A DNA stretch of 64,000 nucleotides from Omphalotus guepiniiformis (lineage: Eukaryota > Basidiomycota > Agaricomycetes > Agaricales > Omphalotaceae), in NCBI GenBank assembly GCA_028554645.1, contig JAQOOI010000064.1, positions 682,001 to 746,000 of the forward strand. Reading direction: 5' to 3'. Made by a program: the position numbers and the translations under genes. Below the pieces are notes generated by a model that saw nothing but the letters and a program-made list of their open reading frames with translations, ran no database searches and was not told the DNA's origin. Of the stretch, positions 23,501 through 35,700 are shown piece by piece. Each line of letters begins with the position of its first letter. The first letter of the stretch is position 1.

Positions 23501-24277
23501 GCTTGAACCTCATCACGATTACGTTCGCCCACCCCCTTCTGTTGTTTTAGCTGAAGCTGCCAAACAAACAGAGCTGAAAACGGGCTTCCCATTAAAAGGT
23601 GTCGAAATCCCCCCCCAGAATGGCAACGGGTCTACTAAAAAGGAGGAAGATGCTCCTCAAATAAATGAGCCCCCTGAAGAAATTTCGTTGTTTTTCGAAA
23701 GTACGTATTCTCTAGCCAACTTTAAGCCACACGAACTCTCATACAATGCTAGGCATCAAATCCCGCTTTGAAACCGAGAGAGGTTCTGCCTCCCTGAGCC
23801 TAGTGCTCCATGTAGCCACGCTCGCGCAGGAAGCACTTCTCCTCTTTGCAATCGAGACCTTGCGATTCAAAACGGCATCGGTCGTCAAGGTTCATAAACT
23901 TGGCAATGTATGTTCAACCATTTCAGGACGCTGTCGATGACTGAAAACAGCCTTTGCAGCTTGTCGCGAAATTCAAGCCCCTTCGTACCGCTATTACTGA
24001 AGTCGTACGACACATAGGAACTTCTTTAATCAGCATGAGCGCTGAGGAGGGTAAGGAGGACAAAAGGAATGCATTGATTGAGTCATGGGACTTGAACGTT
24101 TGCGAGGTATGGGACTGTCACTTTGTTTCGAGCTGCTTGAAATAAATGACAAAATTTAAATAGATCGACCATGACTTAGTCATGAACCTAGCAAGAAAAG
24201 TGACAGACGCTCGTAAGAAAGTAGAGGAAGGAGTTGGAAAAGGAATGGTAAAACTTTGCAACACATACGAGCAGTAA
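20563..24277 (+). CDS. NAA25: N-terminal acetyltransferase B auxiliary subunit (Mdm20/NAA25)
   Basis: A multi-exon gene for the TPR-type auxiliary subunit of NatB, which anchors the Naa20 catalytic subunit to ribosomes so that proteins starting Met-Asp/Glu/Asn/Gln are acetylated. The opening 'MSVALDRQIRPIYDALDTG' is assembled over the first intron and is followed by 'ACNKLLKKHSKNTLIQ' and 'ALKALALVRSQKVEEALALC', the family's first TPR units. 'MYEAAYKQQPANEELGAQ' (near 21000) and 'RPTRMLDLMKTYFELFGDK'-like sequence (near 21920) match the rest of the superhelix. Later exons include 'NYHKLSRFNLVASELTVE' (near 22150) and 'LVASKFKPLRTAITEVV'-like sequence near 23970. The last exon ends in TAA at 24277. 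About ten introns are implied; internal ones between 22700 and 23420 are uncertain. Confidence 0.85.
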
Positions 24278-24415
24278 CCATTAGTTGTTACTCTGTTTCA
24301 TGCTCAGTAGAATACACCCCACTCTTACTAGTTCCAAGAAATGTAACGCGTCACATAAGTCATTCGCTTGTAGGTCACGCGTCTTTATCACGCTTATGCA
24401 CAATCATCTTTCGTT

Positions 24416-25568
24416 ATGAGTCAAGGTAACTGCTCTTGCTTGTATTCTGTTCCCCATTTGAATCTTGGTGCGATTAGGTGGTGGCTTCTATGCCAATGTC
24501 AATGGAAACTCGCCTTACAGCCAAAGTAGTCCTGGCCTTAGTAGGGATGCCACTAGAGTTCGGTTTCCTCGATGTCATTTGGCCCGTCGATCTCTAACAG
24601 TATCTGCAGAGAAGCGAGCTTTCGCATTCTATCCGCCCGATGAGCATAGCTCAGCTTTATAAAGCAACACAAGCACATGCCGACGCAGAGTGGACAATCG
24701 ATTCTCATGAAATTGGGCAGGTAAGATGACATTTCGACCTTTAGGCTCAAACGTTTCAAGGAACACCATGCAGGTTACGTTCGTGGCTCATGTAATTACT
24801 ATAACAAAACAAGCTACCAACTGTCTTTACATGGTCGAGGACGGGAGTGGAGGAATAGAAGTACGGCATTGGAACGAACCGAATAACGACGAAGATACAG
24901 GGAAATGGGGCCATATCGAGTGTGTCATTGACCTTCGAACCCGTTCTAATTAGCACAAACTTCAACGGCCTTGCATAGGGAAAACCAATATGCACGCGTG
25001 ACAGGCAACCTGAAATCGTTTGGACAGAAACGATATGTCAATGCCACTAGTATTCGTGCAGCCGACGGGATCCATGAACTCTACTTCCATATCCTAGAGA
25101 CGATTACTACGAATCTGATTCAATCCCGTGGACCGGTATGGTCAACTTTCTCTGCTCAAATTACTCTCTGATTCATGATTGAACTGATAGCCAGGCGCTC
25201 AGCCACGAGATACCTCCTCTATCACTAGTGGTAGTGGTAAAACTTCCGCGTATACTGCACAATTGTCAGGCGAGACTGATGACATGACTGAATATGCTGG
25301 TTTGCCGCCACTTCAACGTCAGATCATTTCTATCATTCTCTCGCGCCCCGAGCAAGATGCAGGTGGCGTACACGTCGGAACTATCGCAAAACTTATAGGT
25401 GGTGGTCAGGACAAAGCGGCCAATATTAGGCCAGTCACTGCGTTTCATTTTTTTTTCTCGCTTGCCCTAACCAAAAACCTGACCTGTAGCAATGCCCTTG
25501 ATGCACTGATGGATGCTGGCTATATATTCACTACTTCTGACGAAGCACATTTCCAGGTCTCCCGCTGA
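24416..25568 (+). CDS. RPA2: Replication protein A 32-kDa subunit
   Basis: The middle subunit of the RPA single-stranded-DNA-binding trimer in nuclear replication and repair. A tiny first exon, ATG AGT CAA G, is followed by 'GGGFYANVNGNSPYSQSS', the usual Gly/Ser-rich phosphorylation region. The OB-fold follows: 'QVTFVAHVITITKQATNCLY' then 'MVEDGSGGIEVRHWNE' and 'ARVTGNLKSFGQKRYVNA' (24770-25050). A linker leads to the C-terminal winged helix: 'LPPLQRQIISIILSRPEQ' (25310) and, across the last intron, 'AANISNALDALMDAGYIFTT'. The last intron (25430-25489) appears to start with GC rather than GT, because only that junction gives the conserved ISNALD sequence. The intron is 60 nt with no in-frame stop. 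Length and domain order are normal for the family. Confidence 0.92.
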
Positions 25569-26110
25569 TGCGTTCTTATAATTTTGTGCATCTACTCTGG
25601 ATGTTTGTGCTCGATTTATATACTTTTGTTCTTCCAGATTGGCAAATATGTATACTTCAGGTCTAGCCTTGCTTTCAATCTTCATCGATACCCAGCGAAA
25701 ATCGCGTTGAGCGAAAGAGAGTAAAATCAGTTGACGTGGAAGTATCTCTGCCGCCTCAGTCTCATTCGCCAAAGTTCTAGTTAAGACTCACCCGATCGGT
25801 GTTAAGACTGCAAAAGCTTCGGTGGGTTCACAGTGATTCACTTTGAGGCAGACCTTGGGTCATAGGAAAATACTCTTCTAGATAGGAATTGATGGTATTA
25901 TGGCTATATTGTTTCAGAGTGATAGTAGAGACTACGCTATTGAACCTGCCCCAAATTTCCGCCTTCTGTTCAGAGCTTGTATCCTCGCATATAGTGTGAA
26001 ATGCACATCAAAAATCGAGGGAATTAGAGGACTTGATGAATTCAAGGGTCGATCGAATGGCAGAGCGCTTCGTATACTAGCCGCCGTGGCGCCGCCTACT
26101 CAAAGCCTAA
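25569..26110. other. Intergenic region downstream of RPA2
   Basis: Contains the RPA2 3' flank and no recognised gene. A 78-codon plus-strand ORF at 25900-26136 has no visible family features and is not called. Confidence 0.4.
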
Positions 26111-26120
26111 TAGCACACAG

Positions 26121-26462
26121 TCAGGACTCGAAATAAGGATACTGGCCCTTGTTTCGCCTCGATAGCCTGATGAGCAGCTTCCTTGAATTGCTGTGAGGCA
26201 GGATGATGAGCGATCTCTGGAGTGTCCGAAGGGTACAATTAAATTTATGGGCACACTGAGTCTGATGCAACGAATCCCTCATTTTCGCACGATCACTTGG
26301 ATTTTGGCCAGTCAACAAGGCCCGGTCTGACTTGACGCGTTGCTTCATCGTACTTACTTTTTGTTCTTCTAAATCCAATGTCTTCAGGTCAAGAGAACTT
26401 TGACGTACTGTTCCATCTCTCTTTTCATGTCTGGATTAACAAGAGATACGTAGCTACGCCAT
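26121..26462 (-). CDS. Possible small minus-strand gene, unknown
   Basis: The minus strand holds a charged, protein-like run, read from ATG at 26462 as MA then, after a very short putative intron, 'HEKRDGTVRQSSLDLKTLDL' and 'EEQKVSTMKQRVKSDRALL', ending near 'DSLHQTQ' (26260). Downstream, another frame gives 'IAHHPASQQFKEAAHQAIEA' up to about 26120, but I could not find a GT..AG junction that links the two without a stop. It overlaps in antisense the first exon proposed for the second RPA2-like gene. It may be a real small helical protein, a decayed gene or chance. I do not recognise a family. Confidence 0.25.
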
Positions 26463-27685
26463 CTCACTATCCAACAACTTCACAGGGCAACACGAAGGCA
26501 TAAGGACGCGTTATTCAGAATTTGTGGAAAGGAATTTACTCGGGCAAGATACCAACACTGCTACCTCTTCCCCTCATTTGCCTCATCGTCCTCTTTCCTG
26601 CAGGCACTGATAGTCGGAAATGTGTGCACAAGGAGGGAATCTGAAAATCATATTTCCTATGACATAGACGATGGCACTGGGACAATGCAAGCCAGATTGT
26701 GGCGGGATAGTTCTCAAGAACTTGAATGCCCGTTGGGAGATATTGGGTGTGTGCTAACATTCGATCTTTGACAATCCGCCGTGATTCATGCAATGTGTCT
26801 TATCTTCAGTGACCTCGCCTATGTGCGTGCAATTGGAAAGCTGGATGAATATCGGCCCCCTGGTGCCACCGGGCCTGTCAGAAGTTTCAGCCTTGAGGCC
26901 ATACAACACTTGGAGGACAAGTATGAGGTTTACTATCACAGCCTTAAAGTCATATCTGATTCTCTCAGCATCTGCTATGGACCACCGGTGTGCACTTTTA
27001 TTGGAGAATAGTCAAGCTTTGTCTGACCACTACATCTCATAGCCTCCCATCCCCACTCATCCCCAACAATCAAATCCTGATTTGCCTGCTGTCGAACATC
27101 GGGATCTGGAGGATGCAGGGGTCGCTGAGATTACGAATGATTTTGCTGATACTTGTTTGAAAACACCAGTTAAAAGCCGGAACATACGATCTATACTTCC
27201 GCCAACATCTCCTACTCCGCATGCTGGAGAGTACTTCCCAGTAAATGCATCGTCTTCGGGAAGTGGTAGTGCTGGGACATCTCGACACCAAGTGACTCCC
27301 CGAAAGGACGACATTCCTCAACCCGTTGCACAGCAAACTCAAAGGGAACACAAAAGTATAAGCGACGATCCTTACAAGGACCTGAATACACTGCAACGAG
27401 CCGTGTTACTGGCCATTAGTGACCATAACAGTGGTGTATACCCATCTATATACCCCAATGTATCATCCCACTCGTATGAGGGTACACATCGTGATCATAT
27501 AATTAGGCAAGTTATCAGACAGAGAAAGGAGTGGTCTTCTAACATGGTCCAGTAAGTTATTAGTATTCGCAAATAGAATTGTGCTGATCGACCTTTAATC
27601 AAGCCATGCAGTCTCGGAACTGATTGATCAAGGTTATATCTATCCCACTGTCGACAATGACCATTTTGGGGTCATCTATGATTAA
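26378..27685 (+). pseudogene. Second, diverged RPA2-like gene (paralogue, apparently frameshifted)
   Basis: A tandem relative of RPA2 about 800 nt downstream. Its first exon ATG TCT TCA G mirrors the ATG AGT CAA G of RPA2. After a CTGCAG acceptor (near 26602) comes an OB-fold piece 'ALIVGNVCTRRESENHISYD', then 'IDDGTGTMQARLWR', the family signature. 'AIGKLDEYRPPGATGPVRSF' follows, with the next intron at the same place as in RPA2. The linker is longer and Ser/Pro-rich (27050-27350). A winged-helix domain starts 'LNTLQRAVLLAISDHNSGVY' and should finish 'SELIDQGYIYPTVDNDHF' (27615-27670). The last donor GTAAGT at 27552 and acceptor at 27611 leave the final exon one base out of frame. This points to a +1 frameshift or sequencing error; I therefore mark it as a possible pseudogene. 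The N-terminal exons (26450-26600) are poorly resolved. Confidence 0.55.
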
Positions 27686-28370
27686 TTTGTAAGTTTAGCA
27701 TGTATCAGTAGCAGCCTACTGTAGACAATATACCTTCCTTCTCATATTTCCCCAGCCTCCATTGTTGTTCCCAAGGCTGTGGATGACTCGGATGTTACAC
27801 AAGTTCTACACTCAAGCCAACCTAGTATCGCGTCACTGTCACTGTCAGCCACGGTCCGACGGAAGTGGCAAGGCAGGGAGTGAACAGGTCAGCGCGGAGG
27901 TAAATGAATGCGCCGAACACCCTCATCTATGCCGCTGTTGAGAGTTGTAGGGAACTCCCATTAATGATTAGATGACGAGTTGAACTGCTGAAGGAAAAGC
28001 CCGGGAGCGGATATTCGTGCTTATATGGTAACTCCGAGTCGGGGCCGGGCGATGCTAGGCGATGCTGCTGGCTATGTACTGTGCGAACCTCCACTGCAGC
28101 TTACCGATTGCATGGCATCACGGTTAGCGGCAGTACCATCCATCTGCTGACCATTAAATAACTATGAACGAGAAACAATGAGCTTTCATTTATGACATTT
28201 GCGCCCTCTAACCCACTTACAATGCACAAACAATCCCCGCTGCAGCGCATCATTCGCATTGTACGTCGAGCGAACTCAGCACGCCCTGATACAAGTAAGA
28301 GAGTCGGTGTGTGAAAATGGGTCCACCCTACGCTGGCATAGCCACTCAGATATCCTCCTTCGCAGAGACC
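27686..28370. other. Intergenic region upstream of SGNH hydrolase
   Basis: About 680 nt with no recognised gene. A short direct repeat of the word GGCGATGCT occurs near 28048-28068. The 3' part should carry the esterase promoter. Confidence 0.4.
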
Positions 28371-29579
28371 ATGTCGAAGACGATCCAAGTCAGTGAAAGT
28401 TGGCCTGGGTTCTCAAGCATTCGAAGGATCATTGTATTGTTCGTTTTGTGTTCAAGCGCTTCCAGATGTTCTGGCTGACATGATATGAAGTGGAGATTCT
28501 TACAGTTCAGTAGGGTTCCAAGGCGAAGGTGGTAATAAAGCACCTACTGCTCAAGATCCTCTGGGCGTGCCGTTCCCAGGTTTACCTGGCACTATGTGGA
28601 ATGAGGCTGGTGATTGGTCTTGATAAGCAGATTGTCTATCGCTCATTTCATTCACCCACAGACACACCTAATTGGATAGGTCATACACCTCATGCATGTC
28701 TTCTGTGCGCTGGCTGATTAGGCTCAACTTGGATAGGGCATCTAATCACCAAGTATACCACTGCACCACGATATGACCCACAACTAGAGGCACAAGACGA
28801 GACTTACAGTAACAATCCGCTCTTAGTATACGACTACGCCGTAGGTGGCGCCACGATACGCGAGGTTACGGATCAAATTCATGACTGTTTCTTGAGTGAT
28901 TCCGGTGTAGGCTCTCAGCCGGACTGGGCACGCTGGGATTCCAGAAACGCTCTCTTTAGTGTGTCTATGCAATCCGTAGCATTGGCTAGTCGAGCGTGCT
29001 AACTTCGGTGTGATTGCGATAGTTACTTGGGTTGGAATCAACGATTGCGCGTGAGCAGAAACAGCGTTTTCGAACTATAACTTGTTCTGATAACAGTTTT
29101 TTTTTGTAGATATGCAAAGAAACATGAGCGCACGATATCAACGTTATTCTCCCTCCAAGATGAGTTGTACAAGGCGGGAGCTCGAAACTTTCTATTCATC
29201 GATGTACCGCCTATCCATAGGAGCCCTGGTGGTAGGTGAATCTGCAAACAAACCGCAATGCTCGAGTTTGACTCTTCTACGTGCAGTTCCTACATCAAGA
29301 GCGGCCTCGTACAGTTTGCCTTATAATAACTGGAACACGGAGCTTCGTACTGGGGCGAAGACTTTTTCAGATTCGCATCCTGATGCCACCATCCTCATTT
29401 TCTCATCGTATGAACTCTTCAACCATTTTTTGGACGATTGCAAGGCGTTTGGATTTGATGCTTCCGACTTGCATGAGCCGTTCAGCAAGGTCTGGTCGGA
29501 TTTCTTGCACCCGACGACCAAAGTCCACGATATTATTGCCAAAAAACTAGCTGAGTTTCTCGGTGGGGTTTCAATATAG
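28371..29579 (+). CDS. SGNH/GDSL hydrolase, carbohydrate esterase family 16-like
   Basis: A serine esterase of the SGNH fold. Exon 1 (28371-28438) gives 'MSKTIQVSESWPGFSSIRR' and, across an intron (28439-28490), FGDSYSSVGF with the block I serine. Block-II-like 'YDYAVGGATIREVTDQ' lies at 28830, and block III 'TWVGINDCA' at 29020-29045 contains the GxND motif. The last exon ends with 'VWSDFLHPTTKVHDIIAKKL', where DxxH provides the catalytic Asp and His. The intervening 'DELYKAGARNFLFIDVPP' is typical of the family. CE16 members remove acetyl groups from plant polysaccharides or short esters. No signal peptide is visible at the N-terminus, so an intracellular role is as likely as secretion. At least four introns are used. 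Confidence 0.85.
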
Positions 29580-29781
29580 ATTTCTAGTTATACAGAACAT
29601 GTATTCGGAATTTAGAATTAGATTTGTAGTCGGTTAGTTGCTGTAGAATGTGACATCATCAGTGTTTCTCCCAATAAGGCAACCTTACTCTTAGCTCTGC
29701 TCTGCGCACGCGTGCACTACTGAATGTAGCACCCCTCACTTTATGTCTGAACTTCACCTTGCCTCTTAACATCTTCCTATC

Positions 29782-32700
29782 ATGTCGTCTTGGTTCTCTT
29801 CTTGGTTTCCTGCCTTTCCGTCAATCAGTAATTTGTCCTTACCATCAAGCATTCAAAGAAGATTCATTTCCTTTGTGTTGAAACGCTCGCTTGGACACTT
29901 GCTGAAGCCGGGGCAGTTGGATATTCAGCAGATTGACTCCCAGATCGGTTCTGGGTATGTTCAGGTTAGCAACCTTGAGCTGGACGGGCAGGTGTGTCGA
30001 GTTTCAGTGTCAGTCTGATCTTGAACTTATGTTGCTGGTCCAGGCTATCAATGGTTTATTGTCACAGTCGGATTTGCCTTTGGAACTCGAGGACGGCACA
30101 ATCGCCTCAGTAACAGCTCGTATCCCATGGCCGAATCCTCTTACTTCCTCTTTGGGCTTCTCCCTTACCTCTCTTCACCTCATTTTACGCGTCGTTCCTG
30201 TCAGCAGGCCTACTTTCACTCCTAATCTCAATCTTTCAGACTCTGTAGCTTCGTATGCAGAGTCCTTCATTCATGATGAGCTCGACCCTCCCGAGGAAGC
30301 AATCCTTGCGGAATCTCTTCGTAATGACTTCACTTCTGAAATAGACAACAATCTGCCGGGAGGACTTGATCCCTTCGTGAACCCATCCGAAGAGACAGAT
30401 ATGTCCGACGTTGATCCTGATGGAGTTTCTGTTTTTGCTACCCTGATTGAACGTCTTCTTGCTAAGTTTGAATTTGATGCGGCGGATACGAAAATTTCCA
30501 TTATTCACTCGGGATGCAGTAGACTGACACTTTCTATTGCGGATGTACGCTATCGTACAGAAACTGGAACCGCTTCAGGCTCCGCTGGTGTGCCTAATGA
30601 AGCTGCGGGCGAGGTACGCACGTTATCTATATCGGGTGTTAGCGTGAGTGTGTGCGATCTGCAACCGCCTCACATAAACATCCCGTCGCATTCTCCCTCA
30701 TCGTCAGAATTGGCGAGCCCGTATCATGACCTACAATCATCCCCTCGCACCCCTCGGTCGCCCTCTCCCGCTTCATCCTCCTCTTCGTCTTCCATGGATG
30801 AAAATGCACAGTGGGCCATGTCCCAGTCGCTGGCGTTTCTGCCGCCTCGCTCGGCGTCTCCTACTGGCTCAATAGCGAGCAGCTTATATCAAAGTGCCAT
30901 CTCCACTACGCAAGAACCAGTCGGTCTCAATAAGAATGGAGAACACTCTTCGAGTTCTGGTAACAATCAGCCAATAACATCTCCCTCAATAACATCTCCC
31001 TCCATACATCCTGAAGCTCCTGCATTATCTGGTGGTGATGATGAGAAAGAGAAGGAGGAAGAGATGTTTCTATCTTTTGGATCAGATCCCATTCTCGTCA
31101 GGTTGACTACCCCACCAGTTCGTAGTCGATCACAAGGAAACCCCTCCACAGACAAAGTTGAACTTTCTGTTGATACAGGGATACTAAGCTGCGCCTTACG
31201 TTCCTGGCATATACGTAGCTTGATACGATTGGCGGATGCCTGTATGATGACCCAGGCCAAGGAGAATTCTCCCCCGTCTGAGCCCAGTTCCTCTAGGTCT
31301 TCGAATTTCGGTGGTAGGAAACAATTGTCAGTGAATGTTCGGGGCATCGCGTTGTTGTTATTAGGCGCCTCGGATACCACTTCTCCCGTTAGTGCTTTGA
31401 CAGAACAATTCTTTTCCAGTCCATTGATACCTCCTCTACTGCCTGAAGGATATGTTCGCATCCTTCTTGAGCATATTGCCTTCTCGGTCGGCTTTCCCTC
31501 CAGTTCAGCGACACTCTCCGATGCAACGAAGGCCCGATCATCACAAAATACTTCCCCCGCAGCTTCTTTCTTGCTCTCCCTGAGCGAGTTGTCCGTTTTC
31601 GCTTTCTGCGCTTCAAATAAGTCCACCAGTAATGACGGAGAACTATTAGCCTTCCCTGTTATAATAACCGATCCCTTACTACCCACACAATATTCTTCGA
31701 CACACACACATCCCAGGATCATGGCTGCTCCCGACTCTTTCACGCTTCCAGTTATTGATGTAATGGACTGGACAGACGAACGCGTTAACAAAAACGGAAT
31801 GAAGATCTCTATGTGGCGGACCAAACAGAAGCAGGGGAAAGCGACGCATGTTGGTGACACTTCACAGGGATCACGGTCTGCTGCAGAGGAGAGAAGACGC
31901 GACGAGGCCTATTCCACCCTGTTGATCAAGGGTGAGCGAACGAATCCTTCTACGTCGTTCTCGCCTAGGGGCGCAAAAGTCATGAAGGACGAAGTTGAAA
32001 TTAGACTCGCACCTCTCCATGTTTTCGTTGATCTTACGCGGGTAGTGGGAGGAGGCTCGGTGATGGCTTTCCTGAATGACGTTACAGATGCGTTCAACTC
32101 AACAACACAACAGAAGGCTCGCCAAGGACATGAAGAGCATGTTGCCGAAGAAGAAGATGCTGGAGAAACCCCACCTGCTACACCTAGAGCTTCCACACAC
32201 ATTACTACCGCATGGGAGCGCGAAACAGAAAGAGCAAGGCTGGAACAACTCGTGCTCAAAGATTTGGATTTAGGTTTTGACTATCGTCAGAAAGTCGGTT
32301 CGCCTAGAGAGGCGAGAAATACCGCCAAACCAGACGCCGCTGAAAAGGTCTGTTCAAAGAAAATTTAAAGAGTAACATCCGATCTGACTAGCTGGCAGTT
32401 ACACCGTAACCGACGAAAGGAGCATAAACTGAACATCTTCTTTACATTTCCTGCGATACGATTAGAAGTTCGTTGCTCTTCTCAAGGCCAGCCGTCACGT
32501 TCAGGAGCTCTAGTCGTCGATATCCACGATCTAAGTCTCTCCTATGGAGACATGCCGGACGTTCCTAAGAAAAAGGTCGTCACCATCGAGGAGTCCTTTT
32601 CGAGGCAAATTCCCGAAGTATCAGCAGGGAATTTGTTACTTTCTGCTGGCTTTAGAAGGATAGCTGTCGCTGTTTCACCTGCTGTCAACGACAAAGCAGA

Positions 32701-35700
32701 TATTGTGTTGTCTGTCAGTGCTCTGGATCACGAAACTCTTGAGGTTGATGAAGCTCGGCTTGATGTCGATTCTTCACATCCGCCCTTAAAGCCTGGCTTT
32801 GCAGTCACAAAAACAAATCCGAATGCAGCCCTTTCTTCTACGGTGGCGTTGAGCCTCTCTTTACCGTCTTTGGTTGTTCTCGTGGACAAATGTGCGCTTG
32901 ACAGTCTGCAGTATTGGGCTGACGACGTATCAAAACTTGCTCAAGAGATGTTCAACGAAGCTTACGACAATGGTAGCAATGATACCAGCCTTATAGGAAG
33001 TCGTTATTTCGCAAAATCCAGGAGTGGCAGTGGCGTTGCGAGTACTGTTACCGGAAGGTCTGTGGATGTAAAGACGGACTTTGTTGTGAAGGCCCTCGTC
33101 GCGGAAGGTAATTGGTAACTCTGCTACTAGAGTCAGAGACTGATTACGAGCGGCTAGTTTTTTGTCGAGTGATGCTCCCGCGACTCTCTGAAGGTCCTGT
33201 GGTAGTGCGACCGTTCGACATCGCTGCCTCTGATGTGGATGTCTTGGTGGAAGTTAAACCTGAGGGCAAGGTACGCCTGCGGTTTCGTTCCTTTAGCGAG
33301 TGGTATGGTGAGTCCCCGTGCTAGGAAGAGACTGTCTTCACACTAGGTGTAATGCACCTCGATGCCAGGAATTCCACTGCATCTGGAAGCTGGGAAACAC
33401 TGCTTTCCCTGACCGCATCTCATAATTTGGTGCGCCTTTTGAGATCTTGAGGTTCATATTCTTATATTTTTCCATAGTTGGCCACGCCGAAACCAATGGT
33501 CAAACTGCGTTTCACATCACTTGTAATACCTGAAACTACTTCGAAAGAGTCGAGGATCCGTCTCTCATTATGGGGTTTCACTTATAATTTTGTTCCGGAT
33601 ATAAGCTGGATGACCGATTTAGGTGCCTTTGCTAGTGCGCCGCCTGGAGTGCGTGTATCGAATACCTCATTCAATTCTAGACTTACGCTGGACTTCAGGC
33701 TTTTGAGACGGTTGTACCGAGCGAATGTACTCGCGTCTCTTTGAAGATCATGGACGGGTCGGTAAAGGTCACAGCTCCCACTCATCCTGGAGCTGTAGTG
33801 TTGCATATGGGTGACATCGACTTCTCTGTAAATCTCATAGGAAACTCCCCAGACTTGACATTTCTACTGGCCGTCCATGCGTGCACATTGCTTGCCATCG
33901 ACGACCTGTCAGACGTAATTGCAGGCGAGACAATGACTGGAGAAGATTTCCACTTCTGGAGAGTATGTACAGCTTGTTTATTGCTACATATTCCATTATT
34001 CACCTGTCACAGAAACGTGGCTTTGCCTTGCTTGCTGAAATTTCAGAACTAGTGCTGAAGTTCCAGGGGATAAAAGATACAAAGTCGCCTGACACTCAGG
34101 TCTGTGCTCTTCGGTGTTCACTGCCTTTCTGTATTGAAAGAGTTCTTGTCTTCCAGGTGCTCATTGATCAATTGTGTCTTCGACTGCACCTTTGCGCAGA
34201 CACTATGGCCGCAGTGACTTCTTTTGTCGCTGATTTGACCACAGCATTCACATCGGAAGAGCAGTATGTGATGACTCGTCATATTGCTCTCTTATTCATC
34301 CTTTCCCCAGAACCCCGGTCCCAAAACGAAGACCTACCGTCATTTCGGAGGAACGGTCAGATGTGGGTAGCATCATGTGTCAGTAGTACAATCTGGCATG
34401 ATCTACGTTTATCGGCCTAATGAATGTCCTTTCAGCTTCGGTAGATGACCACGCATTCAAGCGTGTGCCAGAAGTGGGCCCAGCGCCAGACATGATCTTC
34501 GATAATCTCCCAAGGAATCCCGATTATCTCGATGAGTACGGAGCAGCGGCGGGTTTTCGGGAGCTTCGTGATGAGGATTTGGACGACTTCGATGATGAAG
34601 AGGTTTATCCAGTATCTCATGATGAAGGTCCCGAAGGTGTTGTGTCTCGAGTCGGAGGTGAGACTATCCGCATGCTGCGTCCTGAAGGTCTCCGCGTTGT
34701 CGACAATTATTTTGATAATCTCCCTGGTGATGCAACCGATTCTTCTTCCGAGTAAGTGATCTTCATTGTGTTGCGCAGCGTCCGTTATACTGATGCTCAA
34801 TCAAGGACCGGCGAAACTAGCTTGAAGATCCTCGCTCACAAGACCGATATCAACGTTTTTCTGTACGATGGATATGATTGGACCAGTACTCGTAGAACGA
34901 TCGAAAGCGAGGTCAGAGAGATGCGAAAACGGCTTGCTAAAATCAGGCAACTTGTCGCCAGCGGACAAACTCAAGAATGTTCTACAGAGGAGACTAGCGC
35001 TCTTCTGTTCAACTCAGTCTATATAGGTCTCGAACAGGATGCCGATGAACTTGAGCCCGGCGCCTTGATTGCCGCTATTGACGAAGAGCTGAAGGACGAC
35101 CTTGAAACATCGAGCCAAAGTTCATGGCAGTCTCTACGAACTCCCGGGTCAGCTAAGACCCCGGCACCCGCCACTCGGGTAAATATCAAACGTCTCACTC
35201 GTGCAAGAGGTCCAAGTATAGAGTTTCGATTACTTCAAATCGATGCTGAAGTCGCTCAATATCGTCCCAATGAGCCCTTGGTCTCTCGAGTATTTGCGAC
35301 CGTGAAGGATCTGGAGATACTAGATCATATCAAAACGTCAACATGGAAGAAATTCTTGACAGAATTGAGGTCCGATTCTAGGGGCAACATACGAGAAACG
35401 GATTCAAATATGGTAAAGATAGAGTTGCGTACGCTTCATCCTGTTGCGGACCATCCTTCGGAGGAAGCACGGCTCAAGGTCAGTTCTCTCCAAAGGCATT
35501 CAACGTCTATCGACTAATTATTTCAATTAGGCCAAGATCTTGCCATTAAGACTCCATGTCGATCAAGATGCCTTAGACTTTCTCAAGAAGTTCTTCAGCT
35601 TCAAAGACCCTAACGCTTCACCATCTCCATCTGCAAATCCGGATGAAGGCATATATTTCCGTGAGTGAACAGTTATAGTGTCATCAGCATGATTCTGGTT

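Noticed and set aside
30967..31860. 297-codon minus-strand ORF
   Set aside because: Lies inside the ATG2 coding exon on the opposite strand and has no family features.
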